Below are positions 42,592-50,700 of a stretch of 64,000 nucleotides of DNA, one piece after another. A program made the translations under genes and the position numbers. Numbering within the stretch: position 1 is the first letter of the stretch; every line of letters begins with the position of its first letter. The stretch is taken from positions 62,001 to 126,000 of the forward strand of contig NZ_KB908226.1 of NCBI RefSeq assembly GCF_000382365.1. The letters are read 5' to 3'. Source of the stretch: Pannonibacter phragmitetus DSM 14782 (GTDB lineage: Bacteria > Pseudomonadota > Alphaproteobacteria > Rhizobiales > Stappiaceae). Below the pieces are notes generated by a model. It was given only the letters and a program-made list of their open reading frames with translations, was not told where the DNA came from and made no database searches.

Positions 42592-43668
42592 TCAGCGAAC
42601 GAGGCTCTGAGATCCGGGCGTCTCATCTTGCAAAGCAGATGAAGTCGCGGCATTCGCCATGGTGACGGATCGCCCTTCTGCCACAACGGCGTCACTCTCA
42701 GTTGCGGCGGTGTCTTGAGGCTGAGACGAAGCCGGAGCGTCAGCTTCAGCACCTTCCTCCAGGCCACGCAGCGACAACAGGGACGAAGCAGCAGTCCCCG
42801 AAAGCTGCCCAACACTCAAGACAACAGACAGAATGACAGCCAGAGCGAGAATGAGCGGGCTCGTCAACGCCCTGTCCATCCACGTTGGCGCCACCTGAAC
42901 CGGCTCCTGAGCCCCGAAAAATCCGAGTTGCAGCAGAACATCACCCGGCGAGGACACAACCCCGACAGCAAAGCCGGGTTTACCCGTGTCGAGCGGGGTT
43001 ATGTGACCGAAAACTTCCACACTCTCGGCGGCACCGTCTGCCAAAGAGACAATGGAAACGCTTTCTCCACGCCAGATCGAACCGCGCTTGAGGACTTCCG
43101 TGTTCTGTGACCAGAATGGTTGCTCCCGGATATCAAAACTGCCGTTCAGGATCATCTTGGTCTCGCCCGAGGCAAGCTGATCGCCGATTTGAACTATGCC
43201 GCTAAATGTCAGGGCACCGGCGGCCAGCCAGCTTTCGCGGTTCACGATCACACGCGTGCGGTCAAGCATGCGGGCCTGCCCGGTTATATCCAGCACAAGC
43301 ACACCTGGTGAGGGTGATGTAACTTGTGCAGATGACCCCGCACTCCAGTTGATACGGAAGTCGTCCTCATTGCTTTCTATGTAACGCCGGGCATCACATT
43401 GGCCGCTGCCCCGCTCCGCAGTGCGCTCAATCTTCGCACGCGGTACGCAGACCACCACATCACTGAATGCCCAGTCATTTGACTGTCCGGAAAACCTGAC
43501 CACCATACCGGTGGCCTGCGCTTCCAGCACGATTGACCGGACAGATCCGACGCCGGAGGAAATGGCCAATAGCAACAGGAGGGCAGAGAAGCCGAGCAAT
43601 CCAGCCGATGAAGAGATAAGCAGCAGAACTGCGGGCCGCCTCACCAATGAGGGTACGGCCTTGCTCAA
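42592..43668 (-). CDS. Unrecognised membrane protein with periplasmic domain (exported-protein island)
   Basis: A 358-residue protein that I do not recognise. An N-terminal TM helix (PAVLLLISSSAGLLGFSALL, about 12-36) is followed by about 220 residues likely in the periplasm, with two Cys near residues 73 and 90 (VVVCVPRAK, SGQCDARR) that could form a disulfide. A second TM helix near 268-290 (SPLILALAVILSVVLSVG) leads to a low-complexity, Ala/Ser/Glu-rich cytoplasmic tail. Its ATG overlaps the stop of the upstream secreted-protein gene by 4 bp, so they are cotranscribed. GC content is visibly lower than in the flanking metabolic genes. A membrane anchor or sensor for the neighbouring exported proteins is only a guess. 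Confidence 0.75.
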   Translation of the reverse strand: MSKAVPSLVRRPAVLLLISSSAGLLGFSALLLLLAISSGVGSVRSIVLEAQATGMVVRFSGQSNDWAFSDVVVCVPRAKIERTAERGSGQCDARRYIESNEDDFRINWSAGSSAQVTSPSPGVLVLDITGQARMLDRTRVIVNRESWLAAGALTFSGIVQIGDQLASGETKMILNGSFDIREQPFWSQNTEVLKRGSIWRGESVSIVSLADGAAESVEVFGHITPLDTGKPGFAVGVVSSPGDVLLQLGFFGAQEPVQVAPTWMDRALTSPLILALAVILSVVLSVGQLSGTAASSLLSLRGLEEGAEADAPASSQPQDTAATESDAVVAEGRSVTMANAATSSALQDETPGSQSLVR

Positions 43669-44360
43669 AGTTTACGCCCCGGCCGGAGAATGATGTGCTC
43701 TTCGCGCCCCATTTCTCCATTTCTGAATGAGAGAAACACAGCCTTCAAACTGTCTTTGCTGGCCAGGGCCTCAGGCAGGCTGCACATCACATCAAACGCT
43801 GTTCTTGAGGCAGTATCCACGGGCTCACAGACAACCTCTTGCTGATCCGGATAGTCAGAGAATGTCAAATAGGTCTCATCGGCCCGCGATGTATTCAGCA
43901 AGATCTTCAGTCCGCCATGAGGCCCCTCGCCCCAGAAGACCGGAGCCACCTCAGCCGCATCGGCGTCACAACTGCCCTTCAGCAGAACGCCCGAGATGAG
44001 GTTAGCTGGGATACTGAGCACGTCACCTGGAACTTTACTTGGGTAGGGAAGGACCACCTCGCCCCCCTCCCAATCTGGCGCAACGGTGTAAGAATTGTAG
44101 GATTCATACAGTCCGTCAGCGGAAACAACCTTGAGGCAAACCTCCTCATTCTTCCAGTCAGCAGGAATGTTTGCCGCAACACTCAACTTGTCACTTTTGG
44201 GACCGGCTGAAATCAACCCGACAAGCCGGGCTCCCGATATCTTTGCAGCCTCGCGCATAACTTCGTTAAAAGGATCCGAGGTCAAAAAAACTTTACTTCC
44301 CTCTCCTGCAAACGCAAAGTTCGGAATCAGCGCCAGCGCAATCGCAAAAGTACGGATCAT
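43665..44360 (-). CDS. Unrecognised exported protein with four cysteines (exported-protein island)
   Basis: A 231-residue protein with a clear signal peptide, MIRTFAIALALIPNFAFAG, cleaved after AFA. The mature part has four Cys (EEVCLKV, KGSCDAD, EVVCEPV, DVMCSLP), suitable for two disulfides, and looks beta-rich. No known family comes to mind. The ATG at 44360 has GGGGAG nine bases upstream; the ATG three codons earlier (44369) is immediately next to that site and less likely. It is followed, with a 4-bp overlap, by the membrane-protein gene. The divergent trypsin-like gene starts three bases away. Confidence 0.75.
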   Translation of the reverse strand: MIRTFAIALALIPNFAFAGEGSKVFLTSDPFNEVMREAAKISGARLVGLISAGPKSDKLSVAANIPADWKNEEVCLKVVSADGLYESYNSYTVAPDWEGGEVVLPYPSKVPGDVLSIPANLISGVLLKGSCDADAAEVAPVFWGEGPHGGLKILLNTSRADETYLTFSDYPDQQEVVCEPVDTASRTAFDVMCSLPEALASKDSLKAVFLSFRNGEMGREEHIILRPGRKL

Positions 44361-44363
44361 TTG

Positions 44364-45416
44364 ATGCATCTCCCCGCTGCTATCGCGTTTATATTAGCCT
44401 GTCTTAGTCTGAGCTGCACCTCTGCATTTGCACAGACGGTGGCAGTACATAGCGGCGAGAATCAAGGTCACGGCCTCATATTCCGGGAAGGAGCGACCTG
44501 CTACGTCATTCTGCCCCGGCATGTCTCAGCGGGAAGGCGGAATGTGACGCTGTTCTCTGCAGTTCCGGCTGTACACGCAAGCGCTCTGATCGAAACGCCT
44601 TTCTGGGAGGATATGGATCTCGCCATTGGCATTGTCCGGGGAGACCTCGAGAAACGCTGCAGCCTGCGGCTGACTGATCTCGATGCATCCGCACAGCCGG
44701 AAAAAGGCAGCCAACTTCAATTGCAGCGCCTGCGCCAGTCGGGAGAACTGGAGCGCATCGGCATGGTCATAACGAATAGCCGATACCGTGAGTTCGACGC
44801 CGGGATCGTCAATGGCACCAGTGAGGTCTTCAAAGGCACCAGTGGCGCCTTCCTGTTCTCCGGAGAGACGCCAGCCGGCATGATTATTGAAGCTCTCTCG
44901 CCTACGTCAGGACGCTTTATCCGGATCGAAGAGATTTTTCTGAACGTCAACCGGTGGGTGAAGCGCCGCTCCGGATTTGCGGCAACTGAAACACGCCCGG
45001 CAAATCAAAGCTCTCAGCCAGGCAAGGAGAGCCCATTTGAGCTTGCAAGCGCGTCTCTGCCTCCCATCGACCCCAAATATTCGGAATACAACCTGAGCGG
45101 ATCCGGAAATTATGTGTTTGAGCTTTCCGCTCCGAACCGCATCGCCTTCAAGGCGAAAGGGAACGCGGCAGTTACCTTGTCAAAGATTGAAATGCGCGCA
45201 ACACCAGAACCAGAGGTGAGCGTTCCCCGCAATGTCGTGATCGAACTCTCCAACACCGAAGATGGAATGAGGACCCGCGTCGGCGCAGCAGCGGAAATGG
45301 GCCCCGACGGTGTTCTCGACATCACGCTTAATCAGAAGACGCGCTGGGTCTTCATCACCATCAGGTCCGCATGGGACAGCACGACAGTGGGCCTCGACAC
45401 CATACGGTTCGAATAG
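44364..45416 (+). CDS. Exported trypsin-like serine protease-fold protein (exported-protein island)
   Basis: A 350-residue protein with signal peptide HLPAAIAFILACLSLSCTSA (cleaved near AFAQ). It has a plausible chymotrypsin-fold triad in correct order and spacing: His53 in CYVILPRHVS, Asp85 in EDMDLAIGIV and Ser160 in FKGTSGAFLF. The oxyanion motif reads GTSGA rather than GDSGG. A C-terminal domain of about 130 residues (from about 220) begins after a polar linker and looks beta-sandwich-like. It would act in the periplasm. It is the only plus-strand gene of the island; its start lies 3 bp from the divergent 44360 start, so its promoter must lie inside that gene. The substrate is unknown; neighbouring exported proteins are candidates. 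Confidence 0.72.
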   Translation: MHLPAAIAFILACLSLSCTSAFAQTVAVHSGENQGHGLIFREGATCYVILPRHVSAGRRNVTLFSAVPAVHASALIETPFWEDMDLAIGIVRGDLEKRCSLRLTDLDASAQPEKGSQLQLQRLRQSGELERIGMVITNSRYREFDAGIVNGTSEVFKGTSGAFLFSGETPAGMIIEALSPTSGRFIRIEEIFLNVNRWVKRRSGFAATETRPANQSSQPGKESPFELASASLPPIDPKYSEYNLSGSGNYVFELSAPNRIAFKAKGNAAVTLSKIEMRATPEPEVSVPRNVVIELSNTEDGMRTRVGAAAEMGPDGVLDITLNQKTRWVFITIRSAWDSTTVGLDTIRFE

Positions 45417-45421
45417 CAAAG

Positions 45422-46027
45422 CTATCTCAGCTGGATACGAACAGGAACCTGCTCAGCCCACCCCAGATCGACATTTCCAACCAGAGCCGCATCGTCGTTG
45501 AATGTGACCTGGTTCCAGTTGTTGTTAAACTTGACCTGAATGACTTCAGGACGAACCATAAGCCAGCATCTGCCGCCATTGCCCTTATCGATGTAGCAGT
45601 CCCCGGACGGATCGTACTCACCAACAGTCACGCTGACGGCGGCAACGCCGGACCCATTGGGCTGGACCTTGAACCTTTGCTCCATCGCCTCGCTGAAGTC
45701 CCCTTTCGAACCCTTTTCGGAAAAGAACATGTCGATACGGGGATTGGTCGCCAGAAAGCCCTTGAGCGCCTCAGCCCGCACAGCCGGATTTGAGCTATAC
45801 AGGCCATGGTCAGCAGCAAGCTTGATCAGTTCCGGATCTCCGGAAGCCAGCATGACCTTCAGCGCAGTCAGCGCCCGTTTTGGATCAGAATGATCGAGCA
45901 GCGCGATATACTCGCTGCCTTTCGCCATTTCCTGGTCAATCTGCTTCTGCAGATCCTCGACGGACAGTGATTGTGCCGGGCAAAGCGCCGGCCAAAGGCA
46001 AGCTGCAACGGCGATGAGAAGACGCAT
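45422..46027 (-). CDS. Unrecognised exported protein, tandem paralogue of 46036-46671
   Basis: A 201-residue protein. Signal peptide MRLLIAVAACLWPALCPAQS. A helical segment (about 20-95) with SDPKRALTALKVMLASGDPE and YSSNPAVRAEALKGFL resembles a pair of HEAT-like helices. A beta-rich C-terminal part follows, with a Cys pair DCYIDKGNGGRCW. The same helical repeat and C-Y-x8-C spacing are in the next protein, so the two arose by tandem duplication. Function is unknown. Its stop is 5 bp from the stop of the trypsin-like gene, so the two genes converge almost without spacer. Confidence 0.75.
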   Translation of the reverse strand: MRLLIAVAACLWPALCPAQSLSVEDLQKQIDQEMAKGSEYIALLDHSDPKRALTALKVMLASGDPELIKLAADHGLYSSNPAVRAEALKGFLATNPRIDMFFSEKGSKGDFSEAMEQRFKVQPNGSGVAAVSVTVGEYDPSGDCYIDKGNGGRCWLMVRPEVIQVKFNNNWNQVTFNDDAALVGNVDLGWAEQVPVRIQLR

Positions 46028-46035
46028 GGCTTACC

Positions 46036-46671
46036 TCAGTTGCTGATGGGGACACGGAGCGTCACAGGTTTCTCAACATCGGGAAGTTTGACTTCTCCGA
46101 CCAACTCCCCCTTGTCGTTCATTCTCAGCGCGGCCTTGCGGTCAAGAACCTCGATTGAAACTCCAAGATCTGATATAGTTAAAAAACAGGCCGTATTGCG
46201 AAGTTTACTCGGGTAGCATCTTGTTTCCGGATTGAATGCGCCGATTGGCGCCACAAAGTAACCTTGACCAGCTGCATCAACAGATCCATACAGATAGTCG
46301 TGAATTGATCTTTTATAGCGAGCATCCTTCGCCCCGCCCTCGACATTTGTATAGATGCTCATGTTGGGCGCACTGCTCAGAAAGCCCTCCAGTGCCAGCC
46401 GCTGCACCACGGGATTGGGGCTGTAGATCCCATAGTCCAGCGCCATACGGACTAGCTTCGGATCCCCGGATTCAAGCATGACCTCCATCGCGGCCATGGA
46501 GCGGTTTGGATCTGAATCGTTCAACAGCGCCTGATATTCAGACACCGTTGCTACCTTGGCGTCGATCTTACTCTTGATATCCGAGGGCTTGAGCGATTGA
46601 GCCCCAGCCTGACCGCTGATGAAAAGAGCCAATACAAGAACACCCAGACCAGAAACAGAACGCAACTTCAT
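46036..46671 (-). CDS. Unrecognised exported protein, tandem paralogue of 45422-46027
   Basis: A 211-residue protein. Signal peptide ends GQAGAQS near residue 25. The helical part has EYQALLNDSDPNRSMAAMEV, MLESGDPKLVRMALDYG and YSPNPVVQRLALEGFLSSAP, aligning closely with the downstream paralogue. The C-terminal part has the matching pair RCYPSKLRNTACF and ends in PVTLRVPISN (PVRIQLR in the paralogue). The start is ATG 46671 after GGGGGAG; a start five codons earlier is possible. First gene of a two-gene minus-strand unit and the upstream boundary of the island. Confidence 0.75.
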   Translation of the reverse strand: MKLRSVSGLGVLVLALFISGQAGAQSLKPSDIKSKIDAKVATVSEYQALLNDSDPNRSMAAMEVMLESGDPKLVRMALDYGIYSPNPVVQRLALEGFLSSAPNMSIYTNVEGGAKDARYKRSIHDYLYGSVDAAGQGYFVAPIGAFNPETRCYPSKLRNTACFLTISDLGVSIEVLDRKAALRMNDKGELVGEVKLPDVEKPVTLRVPISN

Positions 46672-46790
46672 ATCTCCCCCGCACAATATCTCCAGTTCAG
46701 GATTGTATGTGACGGAGCCTAAATCAAGCGATAATCCTGCCAGATCTGCATTCCGCCTCCGGCTTCAGGGGCTGCGGGGTATATTTCCAC

Positions 46791-47636
46791 TCAATTCAAC
46801 CACAGCCGCACCAGCGCGGCTTCCGGCGTTTCGAGGCCGCCGTTTTCGACGCCGCAGGACCACAGTCCGGCTCCCGCGGCATAGCTGCCGGGGATAAGGC
46901 CGCCCTGCTCGCACTGGCTGACGGCGCGGATACGCTTGCCCGCAGCCACTGCGTCACGCAGGGCGCCAAGCACGTCCTCGCAGGACATGGCCGTGCCGGA
47001 GCCGAAGACGCGCAGCACCGCGCCATCAAGCTCGGCAAGCGCAGCCCGCAGCATGGCCGCAGGCATGCCCGGAGACAGGGAAAGGACAGCGATACGCCGG
47101 TCATCAAAGCGGCGGCGGGCAGGCAAGCCCGGCTTCAGCTGCGGCGTGGCGCGGAAGGCATCGGCATCCTGGCTCTCGTGCTTCACCAGCCCTTCGGCAG
47201 GCATCAGCTTGCCGTCAAAGGCCAGCCACACGCCTTCGCCCGGCTGGAAGGCAGCGCGGATGGCAAGATCGAGATTGCCCTCCGCATCGCCGTGATGGTG
47301 CAGCGGCACCATGGAGCCGCACAGCACCACATGCCGGCCAAGCCCCGCCAGCGCCTGCGAAAGGGCCGCACCCGTGAAGGCCATCGTATCGGTGCCATGG
47401 GTGATGATCACCCGCGCGCCGGGATGGGCCTCGATGGCATCCAGCATCCCGTTCCAGTGAGACGGCCCGACGTTGGAACTGTCCAGCAGCGGATTGAAGA
47501 CATGGGCAAGCAGCACCGCGCCTTCCGGCAGCCGGGCTTCCAGCGCCTCTTCCACGATCCCAGCCATGGGTGCAAGACCGTGCTCCGTGTCACCCATGCC
47601 GATGGTGCCACCCGTATGTATCAGCAGAAGTTCCAT
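46791..47636 (-). CDS. Asparaginase
   Basis: A 281-residue enzyme. LLLIHTGGTIGMGDTEHG is the first catalytic block (nucleophilic Thr), and VIITHGTDTMAFTGAALSQA is the second, with the Thr-Asp pair; GSGTAMSC lies later. It is shorter than E. coli type I/II asparaginases (about 330) but keeps both catalytic blocks. No signal peptide, so cytoplasmic: Asn to Asp and ammonia. The ATG at 47636 overlaps the stop of the racemase gene by one base, so they are coupled; a GTG one codon earlier is possible. Its product feeds aspartase. Confidence 0.88.
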   Translation of the reverse strand: MELLLIHTGGTIGMGDTEHGLAPMAGIVEEALEARLPEGAVLLAHVFNPLLDSSNVGPSHWNGMLDAIEAHPGARVIITHGTDTMAFTGAALSQALAGLGRHVVLCGSMVPLHHHGDAEGNLDLAIRAAFQPGEGVWLAFDGKLMPAEGLVKHESQDADAFRATPQLKPGLPARRRFDDRRIAVLSLSPGMPAAMLRAALAELDGAVLRVFGSGTAMSCEDVLGALRDAVAAGKRIRAVSQCEQGGLIPGSYAAGAGLWSCGVENGGLETPEAALVRLWLN

Positions 47637-48364
47637 CACGCTGCTGCCCGGTGGTGCTCAAGCGCAAGGCCGGCCAGAGCGGCGGCCACGGCATCCGTCA
47701 CGTCAATCAGCGTCTTGCCCTGAACGGGACGGGCGATCAGCGGCAGCTCGGTGCAGGCGAGCAGCACCGTCTGCGCCTCCATGGACAGGATGATCTCTTC
47801 CAGCCGGGGCGCAAGCGAGGCATCCATGCTGCCAAGGCGCTTCACGTCGTGAATGAGGCCTTGCAATGCCTGCGGCTCGACCGGAGTCTCCAGATCGAAA
47901 ACCGGCGTCAGCGTCGCATAGGCGGAATATTCGTCCAGTGCGACAACAGGCGCTGCACCCAGAAGGCCGACGCGGCCGGAGCCGGAACGGCGGATTTCGG
48001 AAGCCACCACGGACTGGAACGACACCAGCCGCGCACTGACGCCCATCTTGGCCAGCAGCACCTCGATCTTCGGCGCAAACCAGTTCAGCGTGTTGCAGGC
48101 AATGGCGAAGGCATCCACCTGCGGCGCGATCTGCCGCACGGCACGCTCCATCGCGGCCCAGACGGCATCCTCGTTTTCACGCAGGTCCATCGACAGGCCG
48201 AGTTCCGGCTCGGATACCGCCACAAGACGCGGCGCATCAAGATCGCCGCGGAAACTGCAGCCCATCATGTCCTGGGTGTGGCGCAGGATCTTGGCCCACA
48301 TGTCCAGACCCGCTTCGGGGCCTGATCCGGTGATGATGCCAAGGGTGTAAGATCTCTGGTTCAT
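47636..48364 (-). CDS. Aspartate/glutamate racemase family protein
   Basis: A 242-residue member of the Asp/Glu racemase superfamily. Both catalytic cysteines are present, in FAIACNTLNWFAP and VLLACTELPLIA. GIITGSGPEAGLDMWAKIL is the N-terminal substrate loop. It would interconvert D- and L-aspartate (or another acidic amino acid) so that D-isomers can enter the asparaginase/aspartase route. The ATG at 48364 follows GGGGGAAC. It is the first gene of the operon with asparaginase and is divergent from the XRE regulator. Confidence 0.86.
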   Translation of the reverse strand: MNQRSYTLGIITGSGPEAGLDMWAKILRHTQDMMGCSFRGDLDAPRLVAVSEPELGLSMDLRENEDAVWAAMERAVRQIAPQVDAFAIACNTLNWFAPKIEVLLAKMGVSARLVSFQSVVASEIRRSGSGRVGLLGAAPVVALDEYSAYATLTPVFDLETPVEPQALQGLIHDVKRLGSMDASLAPRLEEIILSMEAQTVLLACTELPLIARPVQGKTLIDVTDAVAAALAGLALEHHRAAA

Positions 48365-48406
48365 GGTGTTCCCCCTTTTCCCAGATGGTGCAACCCCGCA
48401 GTTTCC

Positions 48407-48452
48407 TTGACAATTCGGCATTCATCCACTAAATGATGCACTCTTGTGCATT
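48407..48452 (+). promoter_or_regulatory. Promoter and 16-bp palindromic operator of the XRE regulator / racemase divergent region
   Basis: A consensus -35 TTGACA is at 48407-48412, with a weak TAAAT -10 candidate 18 bases on. ATGCAC + TCTT + GTGCAT (48437-48452) is a perfect inverted repeat directly after it, 22 bp before the regulator start. It is the natural autoregulatory site. Confidence 0.5.
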
Positions 48453-48473
48453 TTTAGCATCAAAGAGCGCAAA

Positions 48474-49280
48474 ATGGACGAAATCGCCGGGAATCTTCGC
48501 CTGCTTTGCTCCTACCGCCCCTCGATTTCCCATGTGGGGCGGGATCTCGGCATCAACCGCAGCCAGCTGAACCGCTATCTGGCAGGCACCTCGACGCCGC
48601 GCACGGCGCTCATGCGCAAGATCTGCGATTACTTCGGCGTCGAACCCTACGAGATGATGCTGCCGCACAAGGAATTTGCGGAGATCGTCCGCATTCGCGG
48701 CCTTGGCAATGACACGGTGACGCGGCGCCTGCGCCAGCATTTCGACCAGGTGATGACGCTGAGCGACGCCCGTGTGCAGAACCTCACCGGCATGTTCTAC
48801 GAGTATTACTACTCAATGTCGCAGAAGGGCAAGATCATCCGCGGCCTCATCGTTTTCACGATGGAAGACGGGCACATGTTCTACCGGCGGCTGGAGCGCA
48901 TGGGCCAGCATGACCGGCCGTGCCTGCGGCATTACCGCTATCAGGGCGCTGCACTTCTGACCGGCGACCGGGTGTTCATGTCCGACTATGAATACAGCGC
49001 CGGCATCGAGCTGACCCAGACCATCCTCTACCCGGATTACTCCCTGCGCTGGACGCGCCTGCACGGGGTGAAGCTCGGCGTCTCCGCCGACCAGATCCAC
49101 ATGCCGTGCTGCGTGCGGGTCTATCTGGAGCGCACCCCGGCCCGCCTGAACATCACCGGCGCCCTGCGCACCTGCGGCCTGTTTCTTCCCGAGGACCCGC
49201 AGATTCCCCGCCACGTGCTGGAGATGATCGACAACACCCAGTCCGGCCCCTTCACCTTCGACGCCTACAGCAGGCGGTGA
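48474..49280 (+). CDS. XRE-type helix-turn-helix regulator of the Asp/Asn genes
   Basis: A 268-residue protein. The N-terminal helix-turn-helix (about residues 13-42: SISHVGRDLGINRSQLNRYL) follows the Cro/C1 pattern. The remaining 210 residues form an effector-like domain not recognised as a named family; it contains YEYYYSMSQKGKIIRGLIVF and a Cys-containing MPCCVRVYLE strand. The start is ATG 48474; the longer start at 48444 would begin inside the palindrome. It is divergent from the racemase-asparaginase operon and is therefore its probable regulator. Confidence 0.8.
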   Translation: MDEIAGNLRLLCSYRPSISHVGRDLGINRSQLNRYLAGTSTPRTALMRKICDYFGVEPYEMMLPHKEFAEIVRIRGLGNDTVTRRLRQHFDQVMTLSDARVQNLTGMFYEYYYSMSQKGKIIRGLIVFTMEDGHMFYRRLERMGQHDRPCLRHYRYQGAALLTGDRVFMSDYEYSAGIELTQTILYPDYSLRWTRLHGVKLGVSADQIHMPCCVRVYLERTPARLNITGALRTCGLFLPEDPQIPRHVLEMIDNTQSGPFTFDAYSRR

Positions 49281-49288
49281 GGGAGGGT

Positions 49289-50053
49289 TCACCCCTCCCG
49301 CCAGCCAAGCCCCTCTTCCACGGAACCGCCGCGCGGGCGGTATTCGGCGCCGATGGGGGTGGACCAGCCGAGGGCATCGATGCGGGGGAGGAGCCAGCGG
49401 TAGTCGAGTTCGCCCCGGTCAGGCTCGCCCCGGTCGGGCACGGCGGCAATCTGGATGTGACCCACATGGGGGAGCGCTGCTTCAAGCCGGCGCAGCACAT
49501 CGCCCTGCTGGATCTGGATGTGATAGCAGTCGAACATCAGCTTGAGGTTCGGCGCGCCCACGGAAGAGATGATGGCCAATGCCTGATCGGCACTGCTGAG
49601 GAAGTAGCCGGGCGCATCGTGGCGGTTCAGCGGCTCGATAAGGATGGTGAGCCCGTGCGGTGCGGCGAGTTCTGCGGCATAGGCGAGGTTGGCGCGGAAG
49701 GTGGCTTCGGAGGCATCCGTCACCGGGGCCTTGCCCGCCATCACATGCACGGCGCCGCAGCCGATGGCGGCAGCATAGGTGATGGCCTCGCTGATGACAG
49801 CACGGGCCTCTGCCTCACGGCCCGGGATGGCGGCAAGGCCGCTGTCACCGGCGGCCACATCGCCCCGGCGGGTGTTGAGGCCCAGCATCGTCAGGCCGGT
49901 CTCGTGAAGCGCGGCCTTCACCTCGTCAGCGGGCGTATCATAGGGCCAGTGGCACTCCACCGCATCAAAACCGGCGGCCTTTGCGGCGCGGATCGCCTGC
50001 GGCAGCGGCAGGGCGGACCACAGGAAGCCGAGATTGGCGGAATAACGCGGCAT
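49289..50053 (-). CDS. otnI: 2-oxo-tetronate isomerase (hydroxypyruvate isomerase family)
   Basis: A 254-residue TIM-barrel protein. MPRYSANLGFLWSALPLPQA, FDAVECHWPYDTP, LIEPLNRHDAPGYFLSS (metal-binding Glu) and LMFDCYHIQIQQGD (Asp/His) are those of the Hyi/OtnI family. With otnK and otnC beside it, the predicted role is isomerisation of 2-oxo-tetronate to 3-oxo-tetronate. ATG 50053 overlaps the otnC stop by one base. Last gene of the operon, ending 8 bp from the convergent XRE gene. Confidence 0.88.
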   Translation of the reverse strand: MPRYSANLGFLWSALPLPQAIRAAKAAGFDAVECHWPYDTPADEVKAALHETGLTMLGLNTRRGDVAAGDSGLAAIPGREAEARAVISEAITYAAAIGCGAVHVMAGKAPVTDASEATFRANLAYAAELAAPHGLTILIEPLNRHDAPGYFLSSADQALAIISSVGAPNLKLMFDCYHIQIQQGDVLRRLEAALPHVGHIQIAAVPDRGEPDRGELDYRWLLPRIDALGWSTPIGAEYRPRGGSVEEGLGWREG

Positions 50054-50700
50054 CAGTCCCACTCCACATTGAATTTCGTCACCAGACCGCGGATCTGCGC
50101 GTCCGTGAGCAGCTTCGGATTGAGCCCGCGCGTCAGCAGCGCAAGCTTTGCCGTCTCTTCCAGCTCCTCGATGGCATAGACGGCGGATTCCAGATCCTTG
50201 CCCGCCACAACGGGGCCATGATGGGCCAGCATCACGGCGGAGCGCTTGCCTGCAAGGCCACGGATGGCATCGCCCATGGCCGGGTCACCGGGCATGAAAT
50301 ACGGCAGCATCACCACCTTGCCCAGCTTCATCACGCCATAGGCCGTCAGCGGCGGCAGCATGTTGTCCGGGTCCGTGTCCGGCAGCAGCGACAGGGCCAC
50401 CGAATGGCAGGAATGGAGATGCACCACCGCCCCCGCCGTGCTGCGGGTTTCGTAAAAGGCGGCATGCAGCGGCATTTCCTTGGTGGGCTCATCCCCGCCG
50501 ATGAGGCGCCCGCTGGCGTCAAACCGGCTGAGGCGGGCGGGATCAAGACTGCCCATGGAGCTGCCGGTGGGTGTCACCAGCAGGCCGCCATCTTCCGTGC
50601 GCACCGATATGTTGCCCGAAGAACCGCCGGTGAGGCCGCGCTCGAAAATGGAGCGGGCCATCGCGCAGATCTGTTCCCTCAGGCGCGCCTCGCTGCTCAT
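50053..50700 (-). CDS. otnC: 3-oxo-tetronate 4-phosphate decarboxylase (class II aldolase family)
   Basis: A 215-residue class II aldolase/adducin-fold protein. GLTGGSSGNISVR is the phosphate-binding loop, with general-acid Glu in EPTKEMPLHAAFYETR. Zinc ligands are in VVHLHSCHS and the later His of MLAHHGPVVAG. In the otn pathway it decarboxylates 3-oxo-tetronate 4-phosphate to dihydroxyacetone phosphate. The start overlaps the otnK stop by 4 bp. Confidence 0.88.
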   Translation of the reverse strand: MSSEARLREQICAMARSIFERGLTGGSSGNISVRTEDGGLLVTPTGSSMGSLDPARLSRFDASGRLIGGDEPTKEMPLHAAFYETRSTAGAVVHLHSCHSVALSLLPDTDPDNMLPPLTAYGVMKLGKVVMLPYFMPGDPAMGDAIRGLAGKRSAVMLAHHGPVVAGKDLESAVYAIEELEETAKLALLTRGLNPKLLTDAQIRGLVTKFNVEWD

